8,248 nucleotides of DNA from an uncultured Neomegalonema sp. Lineage in GTDB: Bacteria; Pseudomonadota; Alphaproteobacteria; Rhodobacterales; Rhodobacteraceae. Under the pieces are notes generated by a model. That model was not told where the DNA came from, ran no database searches, and was given only the letters and a program-made list of their open reading frames with translations. Location: assembly GCA_937927905.1 (NCBI GenBank), contig CALFWP010000121.1:1-8248 (forward strand). Reading direction: 5' to 3'. Shown here in pieces: positions 1-5,923 of this stretch (positions are counted from its first letter, which is position 1; each line of letters begins with the position of its first letter). A program made the position numbers and the translations under genes.

Positions 1-95
1 GCGTCGTTCTTCGCTTTTGCACCACGGCGCGGCAAACACACGCGAAAGACCTCAAGAGCGACCTTCCAGTCATCTTCATTCATCTTTGTGGACAT
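1..95 (-). CDS. Transposase N terminus (IS5-family-like), partial, continues beyond the left edge
   Basis: An ATG at 95-93 opens a frame with no stop to the window edge, giving 31 complete codons. The peptide begins MSTKMNEDDWKVALEVFRV and continues with a CLPRRGAKAKND segment. The pattern acidic-DDW, then V-F, then LPRRG followed by basic residues resembles the start of IS5/IS427-group transposases, which place a helical DNA-binding region here ahead of the DDE domain. A good ribosome binding site, AGGAAA (minus strand, 107-102), sits 6 bases before the ATG and supports this start. A second in-frame ATG lies at 83-81. The catalytic domain is not in the window, so whether the element is intact or a remnant cannot be seen. 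Confidence 0.55.
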   Translation of the reverse strand, partial: MSTKMNEDDWKVALEVFRVCLPRRGAKAKND

Positions 96-193
96 CGACG
101 GTTTCCTGTTCATTCATCGATGTCCTATGAATCATCAAGAAGCGCGCGCTGGAATCCCTTTCAAGCACGGTGAGTCAATTCGTCCACATAGCC
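1..193 (-). mobile_element. Putative end of an IS5-family (IS427-like) insertion sequence, truncated by the window edge
   Basis: A transposase-like reading frame runs off the left edge, and an IS terminus must lie upstream of its start. The best candidate boundary is the CTAG at 193-196. Reading inward on the minus strand from 193, the sequence begins GGCTATGTGGACGAATTG. IS427-group elements are known to insert at YTAR/CTAG-like sites and duplicate the TA, and this position would leave about 98 bases between the terminus and the transposase start. The opposite terminus is outside the window, so the inverted repeat cannot be confirmed. The family comes from recall of similar transposase N termini, and the exact end is inference. 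Confidence 0.4.
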
Positions 194-411
194 TAGTCTT
201 TTGGCTGATCAGCTTTGCTTGTCTGCGATGCAGTTTTTAAATCCGGTCGTCCGTTGCGTCCTGCCGGAAAGTACGGAATGAAAAGCCGGGTCAATTGCCA
301 CCGGTCCGGAATTGCCCTTCTTATTTCAATGCAGACTCCCGAAAGCAGGCTTTACAGGGATTTTTACGGCGCTAGCTTGGGTTCGCAATACACCGGCAGG
401 AGAGCGCAACA
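194..411. other. Gene-free stretch between the IS end and gloA
   Basis: I see no convincing gene on either strand. A plus-strand frame entering from 215 has no recognisable protein and runs into gloA out of frame. The stretch holds a possible weak promoter before gloA (351-378), the gloA ribosome binding site (AGGAGAG, 398-404), and one copy of a short AT-rich motif at 236-255 that recurs at 1660-1680. If the IS inserted here it may have separated gloA from upstream regulatory DNA. No tRNA, CRISPR or clear terminator was found. Confidence 0.5.
351..378 (+). promoter_or_regulatory. Possible weak sigma70-type promoter for gloA
   Basis: TTTACA at 351-356 (5 of 6 to TTGACA) is followed after 16 bases by TAGCTT at 373-378 (3 of 6 to TATAAT). 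A start around 385 would give a short leader containing the AGGAGAG at 398-404. The -10 match is poor, so this is only the best candidate in the gap. Confidence 0.25.
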
Positions 412-843
412 ATGGCAATACAATACCTTCATACGATGGTCCGCGTCACCGATATTGAGGAAAGCAAAAAATTCTACTGCACTTTGCTCGGATTGACGGA
501 AACACGGCGTAAAGACCTTGAAGGTGCCGATTGCACGCTGGTTTTCCTGTCTGAACCGGGCGGCGGGCCGGGTAATGAAATCGAGCTGACCTATAATTGG
601 AACAGTGATGAGACATATACCGGCGGACGCAATTTCGGCCACCTCGCCTATAATGTCGATGATATTTATGAAACTTGCCGGAAACTGATGGATGCCGGTG
701 TCACGATAAACCGTCCGCCGCGGGATGGCCGGATGGCTTTTGTAAAATCGCCGGACGGGATCTCAATCGAGCTGTTGCAGGCTGGTGATGCTTTGCCCGC
801 CGCCGAACCGTGGAGCAGTATGGAAAACACGGGAACCTGGTAG
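412..843 (+). CDS. gloA: Lactoylglutathione lyase (glyoxalase I)
   Basis: This 143-residue protein is a single-domain member of the vicinal oxygen chelate (VOC) superfamily, the usual size for bacterial glyoxalase I. The enzyme converts the hemithioacetal of methylglyoxal and glutathione into S-D-lactoylglutathione in the cytoplasm. The four expected metal ligands are visible: His7 (LHTMVRV), Glu58 (EIELTYNW), His77 (FGHLAYNVDD) and Glu120 (SIELLQ). The glutathione-site features ESKKFY near 17-22 and KSPDG near 112-116 are also present. The insertions seen in longer Zn-type enzymes appear to be absent, so a Ni/Co-type enzyme is likely (inference). The start is an ATG with a strong AGGAGAG 7 bases upstream. 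The DUF1194 gene begins 3 bases after the stop, so the two are probably one transcript. A glyoxalase II is not in the window. Confidence 0.93.
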   Translation: MAIQYLHTMVRVTDIEESKKFYCTLLGLTETRRKDLEGADCTLVFLSEPGGGPGNEIELTYNWNSDETYTGGRNFGHLAYNVDDIYETCRKLMDAGVTINRPPRDGRMAFVKSPDGISIELLQAGDALPAAEPWSSMENTGTW

Positions 844-846
844 CCA

Positions 847-1596
847 GTGCCGTGGTTTCGCCGCACCGGAAAAGGCACCGGACCTGACGTAAGGCAGCGG
901 TACGCTCTCCGACGTCTTGCCTGTGCCGTTATGCTTTTTACGGCATCTGCGCCTGCTGTCTCATCTGCTGTGGCTTGTGATGTTGCTCTGGTGCTGGCAA
1001 TTGATGTTTCCGGCAGCGTTGATGCCAAGGAATACCGCCTTCAGGCGAACGGGTTATCGGATGCGCTGGGTGACCCGGTCGTATCGGAAGCCCTTGTCAA
1101 TGCCAACGCTCTGGTTGCTGTGGTGCAATGGAGCGGCACGCCGCATCAAAAAGTTTCGATGCGCTGGACCGCAACGGATACCCATGCGGATGTGATTGCT
1201 CTGCGCCGCAAGATTGAGGCTATCCCGCGCACTTTCCGCAATTACTCAACAGGGATAGGTGAAGCGTTGCGCGTGGCCATCGGTCTTTACGAAACCACAC
1301 CGCGGACATGCCGCCGCAAGGTTATTGATGTCTCCGGCGACGGACCGAGTAACGAGGGTGCAGAACCTGCCGACCTCCGTGACCGTCTGGATGCGCTTAA
1401 CATTACCGTAAACGGACTGGCCATTGAAGGATCCGAGGAGGGTATTGCGCAATATTACCGCGACCATGTCATGTACGGTCCCGGAGCCTTCGTCGAAGTC
1501 GCAAAAGACTATCAGGATTTTCCCCGTGCCATAAGGCGCAAGCTGTTGCGTGAATTGGCGGATCGTCTTGCACTTTCAACTGAGACATACCGCTGA
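847..1596 (+). CDS. Secreted DUF1194 protein with von Willebrand factor A-like fold
   Basis: The 249-residue product matches DUF1194, a family of exported vWA-like proteins common in Alphaproteobacteria and of unknown function. After a basic N region with Arg22-Arg23 comes a hydrophobic stretch (about 24-40) and a signal-peptidase I-like AVA site before Cys44. The mature domain starts CDVALVLAIDVSGSVD, with the metal-binding MIDAS motif D53-x-S55-G-S57. Further conserved segments are QWSGT (94-98), NYSTGIGEAL (132-141, second MIDAS element T135) and VIDVSGDGPSNEG (159-171). Cys44 and Cys155 could form a disulfide after export. Cys44 is not preceded by a good lipobox (AVA), so a lipoprotein is unlikely. 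The start is a GTG just after the gloA stop, with GGGAA about 11 bases upstream; the next Met (29) would cut the signal peptide. The role is unknown, and linkage to gloA suggests co-expression only. Confidence 0.85.
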   Translation: MPWFRRTGKGTGPDVRQRYALRRLACAVMLFTASAPAVSSAVACDVALVLAIDVSGSVDAKEYRLQANGLSDALGDPVVSEALVNANALVAVVQWSGTPHQKVSMRWTATDTHADVIALRRKIEAIPRTFRNYSTGIGEALRVAIGLYETTPRTCRRKVIDVSGDGPSNEGAEPADLRDRLDALNITVNGLAIEGSEEGIAQYYRDHVMYGPGAFVEVAKDYQDFPRAIRRKLLRELADRLALSTETYR

Positions 1597-1659
1597 TACG
1601 GACGACAGTATAAACATACGCGCGGTGTGAAGCTTGCACCCGGTAACGGAAATTTAAAG

Positions 1660-1680
1660 TTTAAATCCGTACGTCCGGTT
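1660..1680 (+). repeat. Short AT-rich motif, second copy of a motif at 236-255
   Basis: TTTAAATCCGTACGTCCGGTT here closely matches TTTAAATCCGGTCGTCCGTT at 236-255: the first ten bases are identical, followed by CGTCCG in both. Both copies lie in intergenic DNA upstream of plus-strand genes. This copy also forms the right half of an imperfect inverted repeat (ACGGA at 1646-1650 against TCCGT at 1666-1670, with TTTAAA on both sides of the centre). It could be a regulator site or chance similarity in AT-rich spacer. Confidence 0.25.
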
Positions 1681-1716
1681 ACAGGAAATCGTGTGTCATT
1701 CCTGAATATTACAATT

Positions 1717-1746
1717 TTGACCGGTTATAAGCCTCTATGGTACACT
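1717..1746 (+). promoter_or_regulatory. Putative sigma70-type promoter for the DUF2937 gene
   Basis: TTGACC at 1717-1722 (5 of 6 to the -35 consensus) is followed after 18 bases by TACACT at 1741-1746 (4 of 6 to the -10). Transcription would start near 1753, just ahead of the GGATAAGG ribosome binding site at 1762-1769. It is the best match in the 183-base gap after the DUF1194 gene and suggests the DUF2937 gene is transcribed separately from gloA. Confidence 0.45.
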
Positions 1747-1779
1747 ACAGGTCTCCATAATGGATAAGGTGCGCTGACC

Positions 1780-2388
1780 ATGTTCCGATTTACCAGCCTT
1801 GTGATTGCAGGATGTTTCGGGGCTATGGTGGGATCTCAGGCACCGGAATTCATGCAGCAGTATAAACAGCGCCTCGGCGGTGCGATTGATGAACTGGCAC
1901 AGGTTGTCCGGCATTTCGACAATGATGCAAACGCCGCAGGAATGGACCGCGCCTCGGCAATCGAACGGTACACGCAGTCCGGCGATTCGTTTTTTGTCAA
2001 TCGCGGCGCGTCTATGCAGCAAACCATTGATCGCTGGTATGACATGTCGGATCACTGGCGCGCGATGACGCGGTCCAATATGTTTTCCAGAGTGCCGGTC
2101 TTTATCTCCGGAGCGGATTCGCAATTGCTGCGCAAAACCTGGGAGGCCTACAGGCCCGCTATACCGACTACGGTTGAGGGGTTTGCCTATAGCGGCACCG
2201 GCTTTCTGATCAGTCATCTCATTTTCGGCTCTATCCTGTCTTTGTTCAAGGGCATACGGCGCAGAAAACCGGCGCAAAGTCGGCACGTACATTCAAATCA
2301 ACCGCAATACGCACATGACGACAGGTATGAGTTTGAACACTACGATGATTATGAAAGACCACCGGCCCGCAGACCACGCCAAACGTAA
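1780..2388 (+). CDS. DUF2937 family membrane protein
   Basis: The 202-residue product matches DUF2937, an uncharacterised proteobacterial family. The diagnostic N-terminal block is present: a hydrophobic helix (about 4-19) running into SQAPEFMQQYKQRLGGAIDEL (19-39). It continues with VVRHFDNDA (42-50), a central region with FFVNRG (71-76) and the family-like PAIPTTVEG (126-134). A second hydrophobic helix at about 139-157 is followed by basic GIRRRK. This predicts two membrane helices flanking a soluble domain of about 120 residues. The last 40 residues (163-202) form a low-complexity, probably disordered tail rich in His, Asp, Tyr and Arg. The ATG start has GGATAAGG 10 bases upstream. The gene converges on lpxK and its function is unknown. 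Confidence 0.82.
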   Translation: MFRFTSLVIAGCFGAMVGSQAPEFMQQYKQRLGGAIDELAQVVRHFDNDANAAGMDRASAIERYTQSGDSFFVNRGASMQQTIDRWYDMSDHWRAMTRSNMFSRVPVFISGADSQLLRKTWEAYRPAIPTTVEGFAYSGTGFLISHLIFGSILSLFKGIRRRKPAQSRHVHSNQPQYAHDDRYEFEHYDDYERPPARRPRQT

Positions 2389-2444
2389 ATGCCGGTAGAG
2401 AATATAAAACCTGCAAATGCATTGGCCGTGTGTGTTATAAAATA

Positions 2445-2492
2445 ACGGTGATTGCGAGGATCAGAGGGGGAGCGAAACCCCGCAATCACCGT
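2445..2492 (-). terminator. Strong hairpin, likely Rho-independent terminator of the lpxK-end operon
   Basis: ACGGTGATTGCG (2445-2456) pairs perfectly with CGCAATCACCGT (2481-2492), a 12-bp stem. The 24-base interior can form a smaller hairpin of G's (2466-2470) and C's (2478-2480) around AGCGAAA, with a one-sided bulge. On the minus strand the stem is followed by TATTTTATAAC, a T-rich tail, 87 bases after the lpxK stop, so it fits termination of the minus-strand operon. On the plus strand it is followed by CAGTGCGCC with no T run, so it would be at best a weak intrinsic terminator for the DUF2937 gene. Confidence 0.65.
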
Positions 2493-2578
2493 CAGTGCGC
2501 CAAAGAGGGCATATGCGCATAGGGCGAATATGCAGAAATTCCGAGACCAGAATACGACCGGTTATGCCCGAATTTGCC

Positions 2579-3574
2579 TTAAAGTGCTGATGTCACACGG
2601 CAGTGATTATATTTGATTGTGTCCATAAGTTTCCTAAGATGCCCGGCGCTGTCGTCCTCAAAAACCAGATCAACCGGAACCGGCCAGATTTTTCCGCGCG
2701 TGTAATCGGGCAACTTTACGGCATCTTTTTCGGTCGTGACCGCCATAAGGTCTTGCGCATCCGCTCTGGCAATCAGGCGGTCGATGATCTTGCGGCTATA
2801 GACCTGGTGATCCGCAAAAACTTCACGATCGATGATGTCCGCGCCCTGCTCTTCTAGACTTTGGAAAAATTTTGCTGGGCGTCCGATACCGGCAAAAGCC
2901 AGTACTCTGGCCCCTTTCAAAGACATTCCGGTGAACCTGGGCTTCAGGGCCGCTCGCAGAACAGGCTTTCCGTGAAAAGTCTCCGGCCAGGGGTCAGGCG
3001 GTTTTCCGATCAGGATAACGGCATCTGCCCGGGCCATACCTGCGCTGACATGTTCCCGCAAAGGACCGGCAGGGATGATGCGGCCATTGCCGAAACCATA
3101 GGCCGCATCCACAACTATCAAAGATATATCCTTTGCTACCGACGGGTTCTGATGCCCGTCATCCATGACAATTAGCTCTGCACCGGCCTGTGCAGCGGCA
3201 CGCACCCCGGCGGCACGATCTTTAGCAATCCATACCGGCGCATAAGAGGCGATCAGCAACGGCTCGTCACCGACCTGTGCCGCGCTGTGCGTGCCTATTT
3301 CCACTGCAAGCGGTCCGGCTTCAGCCCCCCCATATCCGCGAGAGACGACGTGAACCGAAGTCTCTGTGTCGCTGAAATATTTCAACAGCGCGATCACCGT
3401 TGGCGTCTTGCCTGTCCCGCCGGCACTCAGATTCCCGACACAGATCACGGGCACATCCGCCTTGTACGGTTGCCGGTTTCTCAGCATTTTACTGACAGTA
3501 TTGTAAAGCTGACCGGCGGGCGTCAGCGCAGCGGAGCGCCAGCCGCGGCGATCCCAGAAGGCGGGTGCTTTCAC
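2579..3574 (-). CDS. lpxK: Tetraacyldisaccharide 4'-kinase
   Basis: LpxK phosphorylates the 4' position of the lipid A disaccharide-1-phosphate with ATP to give lipid IVA, at the cytoplasmic face of the inner membrane. From the proposed start the protein has 331 residues, normal for LpxK. It shows the N-terminal APAFWDRRGWRSAALTPAG segment (3-21), the Walker A loop GNLSAGGTGKTP (47-58, Lys56), SRGYGG (78-83), VGDEP (101-105) and MDDGHQN (137-143) with the catalytic-region Asp. These are followed by IIPAGPLRE (166-174), AFAGIGRP (226-233), FADHQVY (253-259) and TTEKDAVKL (280-288). The start chosen is GTG at 3574-3572, overlapping the waaA stop as GTGA. An upstream in-frame ATG at 3673 would add 33 residues unlike LpxK that merely overlap waaA. 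Translation is probably coupled to waaA. Confidence 0.93.
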   Translation of the reverse strand: MKAPAFWDRRGWRSAALTPAGQLYNTVSKMLRNRQPYKADVPVICVGNLSAGGTGKTPTVIALLKYFSDTETSVHVVSRGYGGAEAGPLAVEIGTHSAAQVGDEPLLIASYAPVWIAKDRAAGVRAAAQAGAELIVMDDGHQNPSVAKDISLIVVDAAYGFGNGRIIPAGPLREHVSAGMARADAVILIGKPPDPWPETFHGKPVLRAALKPRFTGMSLKGARVLAFAGIGRPAKFFQSLEEQGADIIDREVFADHQVYSRKIIDRLIARADAQDLMAVTTEKDAVKLPDYTRGKIWPVPVDLVFEDDSAGHLRKLMDTIKYNHCRVTSAL

Positions 3575-4860
3575 GGGAATGCCTGTTGTATGAGAGGGCT
3601 GAGATGCTCCATCGTTCGCGCAAGGGGCAATGGATCGGGAGCAGAAGCACGCTTTGCCGCCTCGCCCATACACTGCGCGTGTGCATCAGGTTTGCCGTCA
3701 TGACCTGTCAGTGACAGCAGGACATTGCGTAAATCCACTGTGTCCTTCACGTAGCGGAGCGCACCGGCGGTGTTCAAGCGGTCATATGCGGATTGCGATG
3801 CGTGAACCTTCGGGCCGCTGAGTATGGCGGAGCCATGCTGTGCCGCCTCCAACGGATTATGCCCGCCCTTCCCGTTCCAGCCTGCACCGATGTAAGTGAT
3901 CGGTGAAACGGCATACCAGAGCGGCATTTCCCCCGATGTATCGGCAAGGTAGATTTGCGCATCCTCCGGCACGCCGCCCGTACTGCGTCGCGCAACCCTG
4001 ACCCCGCGCGCAGTCAGCATCGCTGCAATCTCCTCACCCCTGACCGCATGACGCGGGGCGATAATGGTCAGTAAATCACTTGCCTTTTCCGACAGGGCCG
4101 CATGCGCTTCTGCTACGGCCTCCTCCTCGCCGGGATGTGTGCTGGCCGCCAGAAATACCGGACGTGATCCGATCAGGTGGCGTAACTCCGATAATGCGCG
4201 TTCAGTCGGGTGGTCAACAGTCCGGGATGCTTTGAGGTCTCCGGTTACATGAATACTGCCGCTGTCCAGACCCAGAGCAACCATTCGCTCTTTGACCTCT
4301 CCGGTCTTGACCAGCCGCGCGGATAACAGCGTCATCAATTCACGAAAGCTGCTTTTGGCAAAGCGCCAGCCGCTCGCACTTCCGGAGGATAATTGCCAAT
4401 TGACCTGCGCCATAGGAATGCTGCGCGCTGCGGTTTGTATCAGCAGATTCGGCCAGAACTCGGACTCTACGAAAAGTGCCAGATCCGGATGCCAGTGTTC
4501 GAGAAACGCCTGAATAGCGCGTGTATCCTCGCAGGGCTTGAACTGATGAATAACATGGGGGGCCTGTTTGCGTATCAGTTCGGCGCCTGTCACAGTGAAA
4601 GTGGTGACAAGGGTTTGCAGTCCCGGTACCTCGGTCCGTAAAGCGTCAATCAGAGGCAACGCAGATAGAGCTTCACCATTGCTGGCGGCATGGACCCAAA
4701 GCATTGGTCCCTCAGAGCGGGAAATCGTCGCCCTGCCGTACCGCTCGCAGAGCCGCGCGGGGTCTTCCTTCCCCTTTTTCACCCGACGTGCCAGATGGCG
4801 CGAGCGCATGGGTTCGGAAACAGACATCATTTTCTGCCATGATTTGAGCAGCAGAGTCAT
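3571..4860 (-). CDS. waaA: 3-deoxy-D-manno-octulosonic acid (Kdo) transferase
   Basis: WaaA (KdtA) transfers Kdo from CMP-Kdo to lipid IVA at the inner membrane, directly after the LpxK step. The 429-residue length is typical. The N-terminal glycosyltransferase half has GKEDPARLCERYG (30-42), WVHAASNGE (55-63) with the expected catalytic Glu63, and the WHPD/ESEFWPN region (123-138). The C-terminal half has TGDLK (206-210), ASTHPGEEE (239-247), APRHAVR (268-274), DTSGEM (307-312) and GKGGHNPLEAA (330-340), consistent with the CMP-Kdo site. The family segment usually resembling NARLSxRS reads NWQLSSGS at 154-161. No clear N-terminal transmembrane helix is seen, only a basic amphipathic segment. 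The ATG overlaps the DUF374 stop as ATGA, with GGAG only 3 bases upstream, so coupling is likely. Number of Kdo residues added cannot be told. Confidence 0.95.
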   Translation of the reverse strand: MTLLLKSWQKMMSVSEPMRSRHLARRVKKGKEDPARLCERYGRATISRSEGPMLWVHAASNGEALSALPLIDALRTEVPGLQTLVTTFTVTGAELIRKQAPHVIHQFKPCEDTRAIQAFLEHWHPDLALFVESEFWPNLLIQTAARSIPMAQVNWQLSSGSASGWRFAKSSFRELMTLLSARLVKTGEVKERMVALGLDSGSIHVTGDLKASRTVDHPTERALSELRHLIGSRPVFLAASTHPGEEEAVAEAHAALSEKASDLLTIIAPRHAVRGEEIAAMLTARGVRVARRSTGGVPEDAQIYLADTSGEMPLWYAVSPITYIGAGWNGKGGHNPLEAAQHGSAILSGPKVHASQSAYDRLNTAGALRYVKDTVDLRNVLLSLTGHDGKPDAHAQCMGEAAKRASAPDPLPLARTMEHLSPLIQQAFP

Positions 4861-5576
4861 AAACTCCGGTCCCGCCGTCCCGCCATGATGTCGGCACGGT
4901 GCATCAACTCTGTCAGCGCTTTCTCAAGCTGTTCACGATGATGATTCAGGGCGTTTTCATCATCCGGCGGGGGCGCAGGGATCGGCGGACCGACGACATA
5001 AGCTCCGCGACCGAACGGCAGGGCAAACAGAAAACGATCCCAGCTTGATAGCCTGTAGGCGGAATTCGTCGAATAGGACAGCGGGATGACAGGCAAGCCG
5101 GTTTGTGCCGACAGCATACTGGCCCCGTCCTGTGCCACACAGACCGGACCGCGCGGACCGTCCGGAGTAATGGCTGCAGAGCCGCCGCTGCGCAAATGGC
5201 GCATCATTTCCAGGACTGCAGGACCACTGCCTTTATCTTTGATCTTTTTCGGGTTCCGGGTGGAGCCACGGATCGTATCATGCCCGAAACGGCGCACGAT
5301 TTTTGAAATAACCTCTCCATCGCGGTTCTGAGAGACCAGCACCCTGATAGGAAGCGGGCTTTCCTCCATTCTGGGACACATCATCAGCAAACGGCTGTGC
5401 CAAAAGGCGAATATGACCGGTGTGCGCTCGTCAATTACCGCTTGCAGATGCGCACGACCTTCCCATTGCCAGCGTGTTGTCACACTGACAAACCGGATGT
5501 AGGCGGATCCGACCGTAGGTGCAAAGCGCACAAAGATTGCAGATCCGATATCGCGGAGCAGACGGGGCGTTTTCAC
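4857..5576 (-). CDS. DUF374 lysophospholipid acyltransferase-family protein
   Basis: From the chosen start the protein has 239 residues, typical of DUF374, a family related to glycerolipid acyltransferases. It carries FWHSRLL (58-64) with the putative catalytic His60, SQNRDGE (82-88), RGSTRNPKK (103-111) and ITPDGPRGP (136-144), all family hallmarks. N-terminal residues 6-30 are moderately hydrophobic, suggesting membrane association. The start chosen is GTG at 5576-5574, 4 bases after the DUF4170 stop; it puts LLRDIGSAIF at the N terminus as expected. A longer frame back to 5786 lies inside DUF4170 and encodes unrelated basic sequence. An ATG at 5615 is a less likely alternative. The stop overlaps waaA. 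Position beside waaA and lpxK suggests an acyl transfer to lipid A or phospholipid, but the substrate is unknown. Confidence 0.88.
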   Translation of the reverse strand: MKTPRLLRDIGSAIFVRFAPTVGSAYIRFVSVTTRWQWEGRAHLQAVIDERTPVIFAFWHSRLLMMCPRMEESPLPIRVLVSQNRDGEVISKIVRRFGHDTIRGSTRNPKKIKDKGSGPAVLEMMRHLRSGGSAAITPDGPRGPVCVAQDGASMLSAQTGLPVIPLSYSTNSAYRLSSWDRFLFALPFGRGAYVVGPPIPAPPPDDENALNHHREQLEKALTELMHRADIMAGRRDRSL

Positions 5577-5580
5577 CTGA

Positions 5581-5814
5581 TCAGGACGGTTCCGCGCTCG
5601 CCTCGCGCTCCTCATCACGAAGACGGTGCAGATGTGCGATATAGTAGCGCATATGCGCGTTATCGACTGTCTTTTGCGCCGCCGCTTTCCAGGCTTCATA
5701 AGCCGTTGCATAGCTGGGGTACACACCGACCATGTCGATTTCTTTATAATCGCGAAATTCGTTGCGGCTCGGGTCAACAAGTTCACCGCCGAAAACGATA
5801 TGCAACTTTGCCAT
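5581..5814 (-). CDS. DUF4170 family small protein
   Basis: This 77-residue protein matches DUF4170, a short alphaproteobacterial family of unknown function found in the lipid A gene block. Hallmarks are FGGELVDP (8-15), the YKEIDMVGVYPSY stretch (23-35), the A-W pair (41-42), then AQKTVDNAHMRYYIAHLHRLRDEE (46-69). There is no signal peptide or membrane helix, so it should be cytoplasmic. The ATG has AAGGAA 6 bases upstream, and a putative promoter lies just before it. The DUF374 gene starts 4 bases downstream. The gene is fully overlapped in another frame by an upstream extension of the DUF374 frame, which I judge non-coding there. A role in LPS or envelope biogenesis is suggested only by conserved neighbourhood. 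Confidence 0.9.
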   Translation of the reverse strand: MAKLHIVFGGELVDPSRNEFRDYKEIDMVGVYPSYATAYEAWKAAAQKTVDNAHMRYYIAHLHRLRDEEREASAEPS

Positions 5815-5840
5815 CGGATTTTCCTTATTCGTTCAGCGGA

Positions 5841-5869
5841 CTCTTAGGGATAAGATCGGAACGGGTCAA
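5841..5869 (-). promoter_or_regulatory. Putative promoter for the DUF4170-DUF374-waaA-lpxK genes
   Basis: On the minus strand TTGACC (5869-5864, 5 of 6 to -35) is followed after 17 bases by TAAGAG (5846-5841, 3 of 6 to -10). Transcription would start about 20 bases before the DUF4170 ATG. The 109-base gap between marC and DUF4170 is the only sizeable gap in this otherwise overlapping cluster, so an internal promoter is plausible. The -35 hexamer is the same as that proposed at 1717. The -10 is weak. Confidence 0.4.
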
Positions 5870-5923
5870 TGCAGCAGGTGCTACTCTGTTGTGCCGGAGG
5901 ACGCACGGCGCTTCCAGCAGACC

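Noticed and set aside
215..496. Plus-strand 93-codon frame overlapping the start of gloA
   Set aside because: No family resemblance, and its second half is the gloA sequence read out of frame.
1646..1670. Imperfect inverted repeat as terminator of the gloA-DUF1194 unit
   Set aside because: The stem is AT-rich with a bulge and almost no loop, and no T run follows, so it is not a convincing intrinsic terminator.
2513..2590. Plus-strand 25-codon frame (starting MRIGRICRN) running into the lpxK end
   Set aside because: Very short, no ribosome binding site, no recognisable product, and overlaps the lpxK stop on the other strand.
3575..3673. N-terminal extension of lpxK to an ATG at 3673
   Set aside because: The 33 extra residues are unlike any LpxK N terminus and simply read waaA in another frame; the GTG at 3574 fits the family and gives a GTGA junction.
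5577..5786. N-terminal extension of the DUF374 gene to 5786
   Set aside because: It covers most of DUF4170, which is clearly coding in its own frame, and the extra 70 residues are basic and unlike DUF374 proteins.
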